Origin: Paenarthrobacter sp. DKR-5
Lineage (GTDB): Bacteria; Actinomycetota; Actinomycetes; Actinomycetales; Micrococcaceae
Direction: 5' to 3'
Assembly: GCF_018531425.1 (NCBI RefSeq)
Contig: NZ_JAHBOI010000005.1
Location: forward strand, 62,001-126,000
DNA: 64,000 nucleotides
The translations under genes were made by a program, and so were the position numbers. Under the pieces are notes generated by a model. The model ran no database searches. It had not been told where the DNA came from and saw only the letters and a list, made by a program, of their open reading frames with translations. Shown one piece after another: positions 51,303-58,673 of the stretch (position 1 is its first letter; the number at the start of each line of letters is the position of its first letter).

Positions 51303-52985
51303 ATGGCGAACACACAGCCCTGGGTGCGGAACTACCAGCCGGGCGTCCCGGCCGAGATCGAGCTGCCGACGCAGTCGCTCGTGGCGATGTTCGAAAGGTC
51401 CGTCGCCGAGGCGGGGACCCATCCGGCGATGGAGTTTTTCGGCCGGCGGACGACCTACGCGGAGCTCGGCGAACAGGTTGAGCGCGCCGCGGAGGGCCTG
51501 CGCCGGCTGGGCGTGCGCGCGGGGGACCGGGTGGCGCTGATCCTGCCCAACTGCCCGCAGCATGTCGTCGCGTTCTACGCGGTGCTGCGCCTGGGCGCCG
51601 TCGTCGTCGAGCACAATCCGCTGTACACCTCCCGCGAGCTGCGCCACCAGTTCGAGGACCACCAGGCGCGGGTCGTGGTCGCTTGGGACAAAGCAACTGC
51701 CGCCCTCCGCGAGTTCCCCGCGGACATCGAAATTGACCATGTCGTCTCGGTGAACCTCCTCGACGCCTTTCCCGCGGCAAAGCGGCTTGCCCTTCGCCTG
51801 CCGGTGAAGAAGCTGCGCGCCACCCGCGCCTCCCTCACGGCACCGGCGCCAGGCACCACGACGTGGAAGGAACTGCTCAGCCACGGCAGGATCGACTCCT
51901 CCCACCCGCGCCCGTCGGTCAAGGACCTCGCAGCGATCCAGTACACCTCGGGCACCACGGGCCGCCCCAAAGGCGCCATGCTCACGCATTTCAACCTCTA
52001 TTCCAACGCTCTGCAGGGCGAGGCATGGATGCAGGGCGCGGAGTACCGCAAGGAGGTGTTCTATGCGATCCTGCCGATGTTCCACGCCTTCGGCATGACG
52101 CTCTACCTCACCTACGGCGTCCTCAAGCAAGGGCTGCTGGTCCTTTTCCCCAAGTTCGACGTCGACCTGGTGCTGGACGCGATGAAGAAGTCGCCTGCCA
52201 CCGTCTACTGCGCGGTGCCGCCCATCTACGAGCGCACTGCGATGGCCGCGAAGGAGAAGGGCATCTCGCTGCGCTCCTGCAGGTTCTGCATTTCCGGCGC
52301 GATGAACCTGCCTGACCACGTCGTGGAGCTGTGGGAATCGGTCTCCGGCGGCCTGCTGGTGGAAGGCTACGGAATGACCGAGTCCTCCCCGGTGGCCCTC
52401 GGCAACCCCTTCCACCCGAGCCGGCGGACGGGCACGATCGGGGTGCCGTTTCCCTCGACCCTGATGAAGGTCGTGGATGTCGACGACGTCGGCAGGGAAG
52501 TGCAGCGGGGCGAACCGGGCGAACTGCTGCTCAAGGGTCCGCAGGTCTTCCAGGGCTACTGGAACAACCCGGAGGAAACCGCCAGGACCCTCACCGCCGA
52601 CGGCTGGCTCCGCACCGGCGACGTCGTCACGGTGGACGCGGACGGGTTCACCACGGTGGTGGACCGGGCCAAGGAACTGATCATCACGGGCGGTTTCAAC
52701 GTGTCGCCCACCGAGGTCGAGGCGGCACTCCGCCTGCACCCGGACGTCAAGGACGCGGCCGTCGTCGGCAAGCCGCTCGAGCGCGGCGGGGAAATGGTGG
52801 TTGCGGCGGTCGAGCTCGAGCCGGGGACGGCGCTCGACGAGGAAGCGCTGCGGGCGCACTGCCGCGAGCACCTCGCTGCGTACAAGGTGCCGCGCCGGAT
52901 CGTGGCCATCGACGAGATGCCGAGGTCCATGCTCGGAAAGATCCTGCGCACACAGGTGCGGGACCGGATACTGCCCGGGCTCTGA
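51303..52985 (+). CDS. Acyl-CoA synthetase (AMP-forming)
   Basis: A 560-residue acyl-adenylate ligase: P-loop YTSGTTGRPKGAM near residue 218, the A5 motif GYGMTESSP, and the C-terminal DGWLRTGDVV and AYKVPRRIV...GKILRT segments with catalytic lysine near the end. Overall pattern is of medium/long-chain fatty acid:CoA ligases. Being divergent from pobA it may instead activate an aromatic or phenylpropanoid acid; sequence alone does not decide. ATG at 51303. Confidence 0.88.
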   Translation: MANTQPWVRNYQPGVPAEIELPTQSLVAMFERSVAEAGTHPAMEFFGRRTTYAELGEQVERAAEGLRRLGVRAGDRVALILPNCPQHVVAFYAVLRLGAVVVEHNPLYTSRELRHQFEDHQARVVVAWDKATAALREFPADIEIDHVVSVNLLDAFPAAKRLALRLPVKKLRATRASLTAPAPGTTTWKELLSHGRIDSSHPRPSVKDLAAIQYTSGTTGRPKGAMLTHFNLYSNALQGEAWMQGAEYRKEVFYAILPMFHAFGMTLYLTYGVLKQGLLVLFPKFDVDLVLDAMKKSPATVYCAVPPIYERTAMAAKEKGISLRSCRFCISGAMNLPDHVVELWESVSGGLLVEGYGMTESSPVALGNPFHPSRRTGTIGVPFPSTLMKVVDVDDVGREVQRGEPGELLLKGPQVFQGYWNNPEETARTLTADGWLRTGDVVTVDADGFTTVVDRAKELIITGGFNVSPTEVEAALRLHPDVKDAAVVGKPLERGGEMVVAAVELEPGTALDEEALRAHCREHLAAYKVPRRIVAIDEMPRSMLGKILRTQVRDRILPGL

Positions 52986-53015
52986 ACTCCGGTGCGAGCG
53001 GGCCGGAACCCGGCA

Positions 53016-53072
53016 CGAAAGGGCGCCAACGGCGACGTCGGGCGCGGAAAGGTCGCCTTAGGTGGCCGTTCG
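53016..53072. repeat. Convergent-junction palindrome, copy D (diverged)
   Basis: The left arm 53016-53036 (starts CGAAAGGGCGCC) is the imperfect inverse of the right arm 53052-53072 (ends GGTGGCCGTTCG), 16 of 21 positions matching. It lies after the CoA ligase stop (52985), and its right arm includes the last codons of the convergent IclR gene (stop 53058). It shares the GGCCGTTCG end with the other copies. Confidence 0.65.
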
Positions 53073-53834
53073 AGGGAGGGTGCCGGAGCCGGGCTGCCGC
53101 CCGAGTTGCCGTCCGATGCCCCGGGCGGCCGTCCGCAGCGCGGGCACGAGCGCCTGGATGCGCGCCTCCTTCAGCGGCACGACGACGCCGAGCGCCGCGA
53201 CCGTCCGTCCCTGCTGGTCGGCGACCGGTACGGCGATTCCCCATGTGTCCGGGTCCACGACGCCGGCCAGTTGCGCATAGCCCAGCCGGGAGGCCTCGGC
53301 CAGAAGGCCCCGGACGTCGTCGGCGGTGACCTTCCCGGCGGGATCGTGGAACTGCGCGAGGTACCGTGCCTGCACTTCCCGGGCCTGGTGGGACATCAGA
53401 GCCACTCCCGCTGAGGAGACATGCACGGGCATCCGGCCGGCGATCCGGGCACGGTTGGCCACCGAGCCGCGCCGCGACATCCGCTCCACGAAGAGCGCCT
53501 CCCAGCCCTCGAGCACGGCCAGGTTCACGTTCTGGTTCAGGACCTGCTGGATGTCCTCCATGAACGGTGCCGCGGCCTGGCGCAGCTGCAGCGCGGGAGA
53601 GCTCCGGTTGACGAGTTCCCACAGCCGCAGGCCCATCCGCACCGATCCGCCGGGGCCGGCCTCCAGCAGGCCTTGCTCGGCCAGCTGCCGGACCAGGCGG
53701 TGGGCCGTGGCCTGCGGCAGACCCGCCCGGTTCGCCAGTTCGGTGAGCTGGACGGCGTCGGCGCTCTCCGGAAAGGCAGCGAGGATCCGCACCACGCGCT
53801 CGACGACGGAGTCGCCCGAGGCGGAGTTTGCCAT
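53058..53834 (-). CDS. IclR-family transcriptional regulator
   Basis: A 258-residue IclR-type regulator: winged helix at about 8-70 (VVERVVRILAAFPESADAVQLTELANRAGLPQATAHRLVRQL) and a GAF-like ligand domain with RMPVHVSSAGVALMSH and the GYA-x-x-GVVDPDTWGIAVPV region. IclR proteins often bind aromatic or small organic acids, and pobA lies nearby. The ATG at 53834 directly abuts the stop of the upstream TPR gene, so the two are co-translated. The target is not known. Confidence 0.9.
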   Translation of the reverse strand: MANSASGDSVVERVVRILAAFPESADAVQLTELANRAGLPQATAHRLVRQLAEQGLLEAGPGGSVRMGLRLWELVNRSSPALQLRQAAAPFMEDIQQVLNQNVNLAVLEGWEALFVERMSRRGSVANRARIAGRMPVHVSSAGVALMSHQAREVQARYLAQFHDPAGKVTADDVRGLLAEASRLGYAQLAGVVDPDTWGIAVPVADQQGRTVAALGVVVPLKEARIQALVPALRTAARGIGRQLGRQPGSGTLPRTAT

Positions 53835-54848
53835 CTAAGCCTCCTCCAGCTGGCGGGCCCTCTCCTGCGCCCCGGCCCCACGGAACAGCCGCGCGGCCGA
53901 CTCCAGCCTTTCCTGCGCTTCCCCGTGCTGCCCGAGTTGCTTCAGGGCCCGCGCAAGCAGCGCGGTGGCTTCGGCGGCGGTCTGCGCGGCGATGCTGCCC
54001 CCGCCGGAGTCGCAGATGGGGGCCAGGAGGTCCACCGCCGACTGGGCGTGCCCGGCGAGCAGGTTCCAGTTCGCCCGGGCGATATCGAGGAGCAAATGGT
54101 CCTGCACGGAGCCCCCGGCAATCTCCATCGCCAGTTCCGCGCGCTGCAGGCACTGAAGCGTGCCGGCGTCGGCTATGCCCGCGGCAAGCCGCATGGCGGC
54201 GGAGGCCTTGTTGAACTTGGCCCACAGGTCCAGGTCGCGGCCCGGGGAGAAAGTGTCCGTGGCCCGTTCATGGAAGTCGACGCCGTCATCCGGGCGGTCA
54301 TTGAGGAAGGCAACGTTGCCGATGGTCCAGTAGGCCCTTCCGACGTCCTGCTGGTTCATGTCGTCCGTGATCTCGTCCTTCATGGCCAGGCAGTGGTCCC
54401 AGGCTGACCCAAGCTCCCCGCTCTCCGCGAGGGCGGCGACGAGGGCCTGCCGCGCCTGCAGCAGCAGGGCACCGTCGCCGCGGCCGAACTGCAGGATGCC
54501 GACGCTGCGCGTGGCCGCTTCAACGGCCTCGGCCAGCCGTCCGGTGGACTGCAGGCACTTGGCGGCGAGCACCAGGGCCCGCGCCAGCAGTCCGGGCTCC
54601 GCGGACGCGACAGGGGAATCGATCAGGGCCTGCACCAGCGGAAGGCACAGCTCCCGCTGTCCTGCCTCGACGAGACAGTCGCCCTCGAAGAAGCGCATGT
54701 GCCACGCCGACGTCGAATCCCCGGCCTCTTCTGCGAGACGGGAGGCCTCGCGCGCGGAGGCGGCTGCGGCAGCGAAGTCGTGGGCGGCCCGCAGCTCCCG
54801 CGCCCGCATTTCGGCGAGGACGTATTCCATCGGAGCTGACTTGGGCAT
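53835..54848 (-). CDS. TPR-repeat protein, possible peptide receptor
   Basis: A 337-residue all-helical protein made of tetratricopeptide-like helix pairs across its whole length (for example AAASAREASRLAEEAGDSTSAW near the start, TGRLAEAVEAATRSVGILQ, and the closing LGQHGEAQERLESAARLFRGAGAQERARQLEEA). It has no DNA-binding domain, so it resembles Rap-like TPR receptors rather than XRE-TPR regulators. The ATG at 54848 is chosen (TTG at 54869 and ATG at 54830 are possible). It abuts an IclR gene and is divergent from a gene for a tiny exported peptide. Confidence 0.8.
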   Translation of the reverse strand: MPKSAPMEYVLAEMRARELRAAHDFAAAAASAREASRLAEEAGDSTSAWHMRFFEGDCLVEAGQRELCLPLVQALIDSPVASAEPGLLARALVLAAKCLQSTGRLAEAVEAATRSVGILQFGRGDGALLLQARQALVAALAESGELGSAWDHCLAMKDEITDDMNQQDVGRAYWTIGNVAFLNDRPDDGVDFHERATDTFSPGRDLDLWAKFNKASAAMRLAAGIADAGTLQCLQRAELAMEIAGGSVQDHLLLDIARANWNLLAGHAQSAVDLLAPICDSGGGSIAAQTAAEATALLARALKQLGQHGEAQERLESAARLFRGAGAQERARQLEEA

Positions 54849-54919
54849 AGGGCAATTATGGGGCCGCAAACCCGCTGGGCGGCACCAGAAGCGGCTGGTC
54901 GCGGCGGACTAGCATATTT

Positions 54920-54942
54920 ATTTTCAAAGTTATGGATTTTCA
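54920..54942. promoter_or_regulatory. AT-rich direct repeat between TPR and peptide genes
   Basis: ATTTTCA occurs at 54920-54926 and again at 54936-54942, sixteen bases apart, inside a stretch (54912-54945) far more AT-rich than the rest of the window. It lies in the 165-base divergent promoter region and is a natural candidate for a regulator site controlling one or both genes. Confidence 0.4.
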
Positions 54943-55013
54943 TGCACCGAGGCCCTCATACTGAAGGCGCCTCACAATTTCCACTTCCATCACACCAGTA
55001 TCAGGAGTAGCAC

Positions 55014-55160
55014 ATGAAGAAGCTCGTTTCCGCCGCGCTGGTTGCGGCTGCCCTGGTTGCCGGCGGCGTCTCGGTTGCGTCCGCTGTCTCCGCGGCTCCC
55101 TCCGCCGACAGCGGGCACTCGGTGGCCGTGGGTTGGTGGCCGAAGGCGGCCACCAACTAG
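55014..55160 (+). CDS. Small exported peptide, candidate signalling peptide
   Basis: A 48-codon gene for a short Sec-exported precursor. MKK is followed by a hydrophobic core (LVSAALVAAALVAGGV) and a signal-peptidase site, predicted at AVSA|APSAD, leaving a mature peptide of about 21 residues that starts APSADSGHSV and ends GWWPKAATN. AGGAG at 55003-55007 stands seven bases before the ATG, and a strong terminator follows (55201-55238), so expression signals are complete. It is divergent from the TPR protein gene. The Trp-Trp-Pro core and small size suggest a signalling peptide; an antimicrobial or structural role is possible. Confidence 0.8.
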   Translation: MKKLVSAALVAAALVAGGVSVASAVSAAPSADSGHSVAVGWWPKAATN

Positions 55161-55200
55161 CTCTGCCGGCTGCAGGAACCCTGCAGGACCGGGTGCGAGG

Positions 55201-55238
55201 GCGGAGGCACCCGACGAGGCGCCTCCGCTTTCGCGTTT
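55201..55238 (+). terminator. Intrinsic terminator after the peptide gene
   Basis: GCGGAGGC at 55201-55208 pairs perfectly with GCCTCCGC at 55221-55228, followed by TTTCGCGTTT. A smaller hairpin, CTGCAGG/CCTGCAG (55170-55186), lies between the stop and this terminator. Confidence 0.75.
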
Positions 55239-55260
55239 CCAGGAGCTCCGTTTCCGGCCT

Positions 55261-56796
55261 CTAGGCGCCGGCCGGCCACCCCCGCACCAGCTCCTCGAAG
55301 GCAGCCGCCGGGACGGGCCGCGAGAAGTAATATCCCTGCCCGCTCTCACAGCCGAGTTCACGCAGGGTGCGGGCCTGCTCCGGGCTTTCGATGCCCTCGG
55401 CGAGGGCGCGCATGCCGCAGGCATGAATCAAATCCAGAATCGCCGCCACGAACGGTCCCTGCGTCGAGCAGGGGTTGAGATCCTTGATCAGCGACCGGTC
55501 CATCTTCACGACGTTGACCGGCAGTTTCTGCAGATAGCTGATGGCTGAATAGCCGGTGCCGAAATCGTCGATCTCCAGCCGCACCCCGAGCTTGTGCAGC
55601 CCCAGGAGCGAATACTGGTCCACCTCGCCGCCGGCCACGGCGGAGGACTCGGTGATCTCGATGATGAGTTCCGCCGGGTCGGTGCCGGAGGCCAGCAGGG
55701 CGTCCCGGACGATGTCGATGAGCTGAAGGCTTTGCAGCTCGGTGCTCGAGATGTTCACCCGGAGGCTGAAGCCGGGGGGAGTCAGTCCGCTCTCGCGCCA
55801 TGCCTGCAGCTGGCGCGTCCCTTCACGCAGCACCCAGCGCCCGACGTCCTCGATCAGGCCGGTGGACTCTGCCAGCCCGATGAACTGGTCCGGCATCAGC
55901 AGGCCGCGGGCCGGGTGGTCCCAGCGGACGAGCGCCTCGACGCCTTCGAGTGCGCCCGTGGCCAGTTCGACGACGGGCTGATAGTGCAGCACCAGCTGCC
56001 CCTCTGCGATGGCGGACTGCAGTTCGGTCGTGGCAAGAGTTTCGAGTTCCCGCGCGTACAGCATCACCGGTTCGAAAATCTTGACCGAGCTGCCCTTCTG
56101 CGCCTTCGCTGCGTACATCGCTATGTCCGCGTGCAGGATGACTTCCTCGGCGGACTGGCCCGCTTCGGCGACCCGGATGCCGATGCTCGTGCCGCAGGAG
56201 GCCCGGCGGCCGTCGAGGTCGAAGGGCTCGCGCATGCTCTCGAGGATGCGCGACGCGACGCTGCGGGCCCTGTCTTCGGTCGAATGCGGCAGCAGCACGG
56301 CGAATTCATCGCCGCCGAGCCGCGCGACGGTGTCTCCGCTGCGTACGCACCCGAGCAACCTGCCGGCAGTGAGGCGCAGCAGCTCGTCGCCGGCCGCGTG
56401 CCCCATGGTGTCGTTGACGCCCTTGAAGGAGTCCAGGTCCAGGATCAGCAGTGCCGGCGCCGGCTCGCCAGCCATTGCCGCCTCAAGGGTGTGGCCGAGC
56501 ACGCGCGTGAAGGCCACCCGGTTGCTCAGCGACGTGAGCGAATCGGTCAGCGCCGCCCGTTCGAGCTCGGCCTGCGCCGCGACGAGCTCCGCGGTGCGCG
56601 TGGCCACCCGCTCTTCCAGTTCGCTGTAGCTGGCGGCGAGGTCCTTGGCGAGGATGTTCACCCCGATCATCACGGCGTCGACTTCGTCCCGGGCCGGCGA
56701 GGAGTGCAAGCGCACCGAGTGGTCCCCGGCGGCGAGCCGCACGATGCCGTCCACCAGCTCGCCCAGGCGCGGGTCGCGCGTTGTTTCAGCCGTCAT
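55261..56796 (-). CDS. GGDEF-EAL protein (cyclic di-GMP synthesis and/or breakdown)
   Basis: A 511-residue soluble protein. An N-terminal HAMP-like helical segment (about 5-60) and a coiled coil (about 55-82) lead into a GGDEF domain with intact GGDEF at 161-165 and an inhibitory-site RxxD at 152-155. The EAL domain follows with EAL at 287-289 and the catalytic residues of the NISS, IIEITES, IDDFGTGYS, VKMDRS and AEGIES motifs all present, so both activities are possible. It has no membrane segment. The gene overlaps the STAS-like gene by 11 bases. Confidence 0.92.
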   Translation of the reverse strand: MTAETTRDPRLGELVDGIVRLAAGDHSVRLHSSPARDEVDAVMIGVNILAKDLAASYSELEERVATRTAELVAAQAELERAALTDSLTSLSNRVAFTRVLGHTLEAAMAGEPAPALLILDLDSFKGVNDTMGHAAGDELLRLTAGRLLGCVRSGDTVARLGGDEFAVLLPHSTEDRARSVASRILESMREPFDLDGRRASCGTSIGIRVAEAGQSAEEVILHADIAMYAAKAQKGSSVKIFEPVMLYARELETLATTELQSAIAEGQLVLHYQPVVELATGALEGVEALVRWDHPARGLLMPDQFIGLAESTGLIEDVGRWVLREGTRQLQAWRESGLTPPGFSLRVNISSTELQSLQLIDIVRDALLASGTDPAELIIEITESSAVAGGEVDQYSLLGLHKLGVRLEIDDFGTGYSAISYLQKLPVNVVKMDRSLIKDLNPCSTQGPFVAAILDLIHACGMRALAEGIESPEQARTLRELGCESGQGYYFSRPVPAAAFEELVRGWPAGA

Positions 56797-57208
56797 GGGT
56801 GAAGGTCTCCAGCCACGTCAGCGCCTCGGATTCGGACGAGAAGTAGCGCGCGGGAATCCCGGGCAGCTGCGCGCGGAGCAGGTAATGCGCCAGCACGCGA
56901 TCCACCGGGCTGCTGCCGATCAGGCCGAAGGCGGTGACCACCGTGGAGCGCAGGTAGACGTCCCGCGCGTCGTCGTTGATCGAGTTGAGCCCGGAGACGT
57001 CGATCAGGACAGGCCGCTTGCGGGCACCGGCCGCGTGCCGGACAGCCGCCCCGGCGGCCTCGGCGCATTCCGCCCCGAGGGAGGTGCCGCCCGGGAGCCG
57101 GAGCACGATCACCCCGCTGTCCGTCATCGTCACCGTGACCGTGTGCGCGGGGGAGGCGGGCAGCCCGTCCCCGGGTTCGCGGCTGGCCGCCACGATCTCG
57201 GCGGTCAC
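56786..57208 (-). CDS. STAS-like domain protein (DUF7793 type)
   Basis: A 140-residue single-domain protein with the STAS-like pattern: a beta-rich start (TVTVTMTDSGVIVLRLPGG), a helix, the core strand PVLIDVSGLNSINDDARDVYL, and a final helix. It lacks a clear phosphorylatable serine in the anti-sigma-antagonist position. The start is GTG at 57208. Its last 11 bases overlap the GGDEF-EAL gene, so it may be a partner or sensor for cyclic di-GMP turnover. Confidence 0.78.
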   Translation of the reverse strand: MTAEIVAASREPGDGLPASPAHTVTVTMTDSGVIVLRLPGGTSLGAECAEAAGAAVRHAAGARKRPVLIDVSGLNSINDDARDVYLRSTVVTAFGLIGSSPVDRVLAHYLLRAQLPGIPARYFSSESEALTWLETFTHDG

Positions 57209-57317
57209 CGGAGTCCCGCCCGCTTGCGCCGGGTGCCAGCACCAGGCATGACTAGCCAGTCAGACATACATCCCTATCGCATGATCCGTGCCCCCAGCAG
57301 GCACTCGGCCACACGAC

Positions 57318-57359
57318 GCGGGTCAAAACCCGCGCGCCGGTGGGTGTCCTTATGATAAG
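57318..57359. promoter_or_regulatory. Hairpin and palindrome upstream of nagA
   Basis: GCGGGTCAAAACCCGC at 57318-57333 forms a six-base hairpin, and CTTATGATAAG at 57349-57359 is a perfect 11-base palindrome. Both lie in the divergent region between the STAS-like gene and nagA. No DasR-like site was recognised. They are candidate regulatory elements only. Confidence 0.35.
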
Positions 57360-57481
57360 CGAACGATGTCTCCGGCGGCCCCGGATGGAACACCGCGTCG
57401 CGACCATGCGCGGCGGGTGCCGCTGTTGTGCATCCCGATGTCCGCCCGTTGTCCTTTTGTAGTGAGTCCAGGGAGCCAGCG

Positions 57482-58609
57482 ATGATCCTCGAAGCCGCCC
57501 GTGTCCTGACCGCCGCCGGCCCGCTGGAACCCGGCTGGGTGCAGGTCGACGGCACACGGATCGCCGCCGTCGGGGCGGGGCGCGCGGAAGGCCCGGCCGC
57601 CCGCAGCTTCGACGGAACGCTGGCGCCCGGTTTCGTCGACGCCCACGTGCACGGCGGCGGCGGTCAGGGCTTCGACGACGCCGGTCCGGCCGCCGCAGCC
57701 GGGATCGCCGCAGCGCACCTGCGGCACGGCACGACGTCGATGGTGGCCAGCCTGGTCACCGCCCCGCTGGCCGCCCTAACGGCGTCGGTGCGGCGGTTGC
57801 GGGCCCTGGTCGAGGACGGCACGCTGGCGGGAATCCACCTGGAGGGGCCGTGGCTGAGCCCGGAGCACCGCGGCGCACACGACGCCGGACAGCTGCGGAC
57901 ACCTGACCGGGCCGAGGTCGAGGAGCTGCTCGGGGCGGGCGGCGGGACGGTCCGCATGGTCACCATCGCCCCCGAACTCAAGGGCAGCCTGGAGGCCATC
58001 GGAAGCCTCGTGTCCCGCGGCGTCGTGGTGGCGGTGGGCCACACGGGCGCGGACTACGAGAGAACCCGCGCCGCGCTGGCGGCCGGGTCACGCGCGGGAA
58101 CGCATGTTTTCAACGGCATGCGTCCCATCCATCACCGCGATCCTGGGCCGGTTCCCGCGCTGCTGGAGGATCCGGATGTCTTCGCCGAGGTGATCGCCGA
58201 CGGGGTGCACCTGCACCCGGCGATCGTCCGGCTGGTCTTCGCGAGCCCGGCGCGGACAGTGCTGGTCACGGATGCGATGGCGGCGGCTGCAGCCCCGGAC
58301 GGCGCGTACCGCCTGGGCGGGCTCGACGTCGTCGTGCGTGCGGGTGAAGCGCGGCTTGCTGCGGGAGGAAGCATCGCCGGCAGCACCCTCACGCTCGACG
58401 CCGCCGTTCGCTACGCCGTGAACGTCGCCGGCATCCCCCTCGTGGATGCGGTCCGGGCGGCCACCGAAACGCCGGCGCAGATGCTGGGACTGGCCGAGGT
58501 CGGCAGCATCGAAGCATCCCGGCGCGCGGACCTGGTGGCGCTGGACGCGGACCTGAACGTCGAAGCGGTCATGCGCGCCGGGGCGTGGGTCCAGCCCGGG
58601 GCAGAGTAA
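57482..58609 (+). CDS. nagA: N-acetylglucosamine-6-phosphate deacetylase
   Basis: NagA removes the acetyl group from N-acetylglucosamine 6-phosphate. The 375-residue amidohydrolase has the metal motif FVDAHVHGGGG, the glutamate in HLEGPWLSPEHRGAH, the histidines in VVAVGHTGA and GTHVFNGMRPIHHR, and the catalytic aspartate in LVTDAMAA. AGGGAG precedes ATG 57482. No nagB lies next to it. It ends four bases before palindrome copy E. Confidence 0.93.
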   Translation: MILEAARVLTAAGPLEPGWVQVDGTRIAAVGAGRAEGPAARSFDGTLAPGFVDAHVHGGGGQGFDDAGPAAAAGIAAAHLRHGTTSMVASLVTAPLAALTASVRRLRALVEDGTLAGIHLEGPWLSPEHRGAHDAGQLRTPDRAEVEELLGAGGGTVRMVTIAPELKGSLEAIGSLVSRGVVVAVGHTGADYERTRAALAAGSRAGTHVFNGMRPIHHRDPGPVPALLEDPDVFAEVIADGVHLHPAIVRLVFASPARTVLVTDAMAAAAAPDGAYRLGGLDVVVRAGEARLAAGGSIAGSTLTLDAAVRYAVNVAGIPLVDAVRAATETPAQMLGLAEVGSIEASRRADLVALDADLNVEAVMRAGAWVQPGAE

Positions 58610-58612
58610 CCC

Positions 58613-58673
58613 CGCGAGAGGCCACAAACGGCGGCTTCCGGCGTGAAAAGGCCGCCTTAGCTGGCCGTTCGCG
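58613..58673. repeat. Convergent-junction palindrome, copy E (diverged)
   Basis: The left arm 58613-58635 (starts CGCGAGAGGCCAC) is the imperfect inverse of 58651-58673 (ends CTGGCCGTTCGCG), with 17 of 23 positions matching. It lies between the stop of nagA (58609) and the end of the convergent xylB gene (58657), overlapping the last codons of xylB. Confidence 0.65.
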
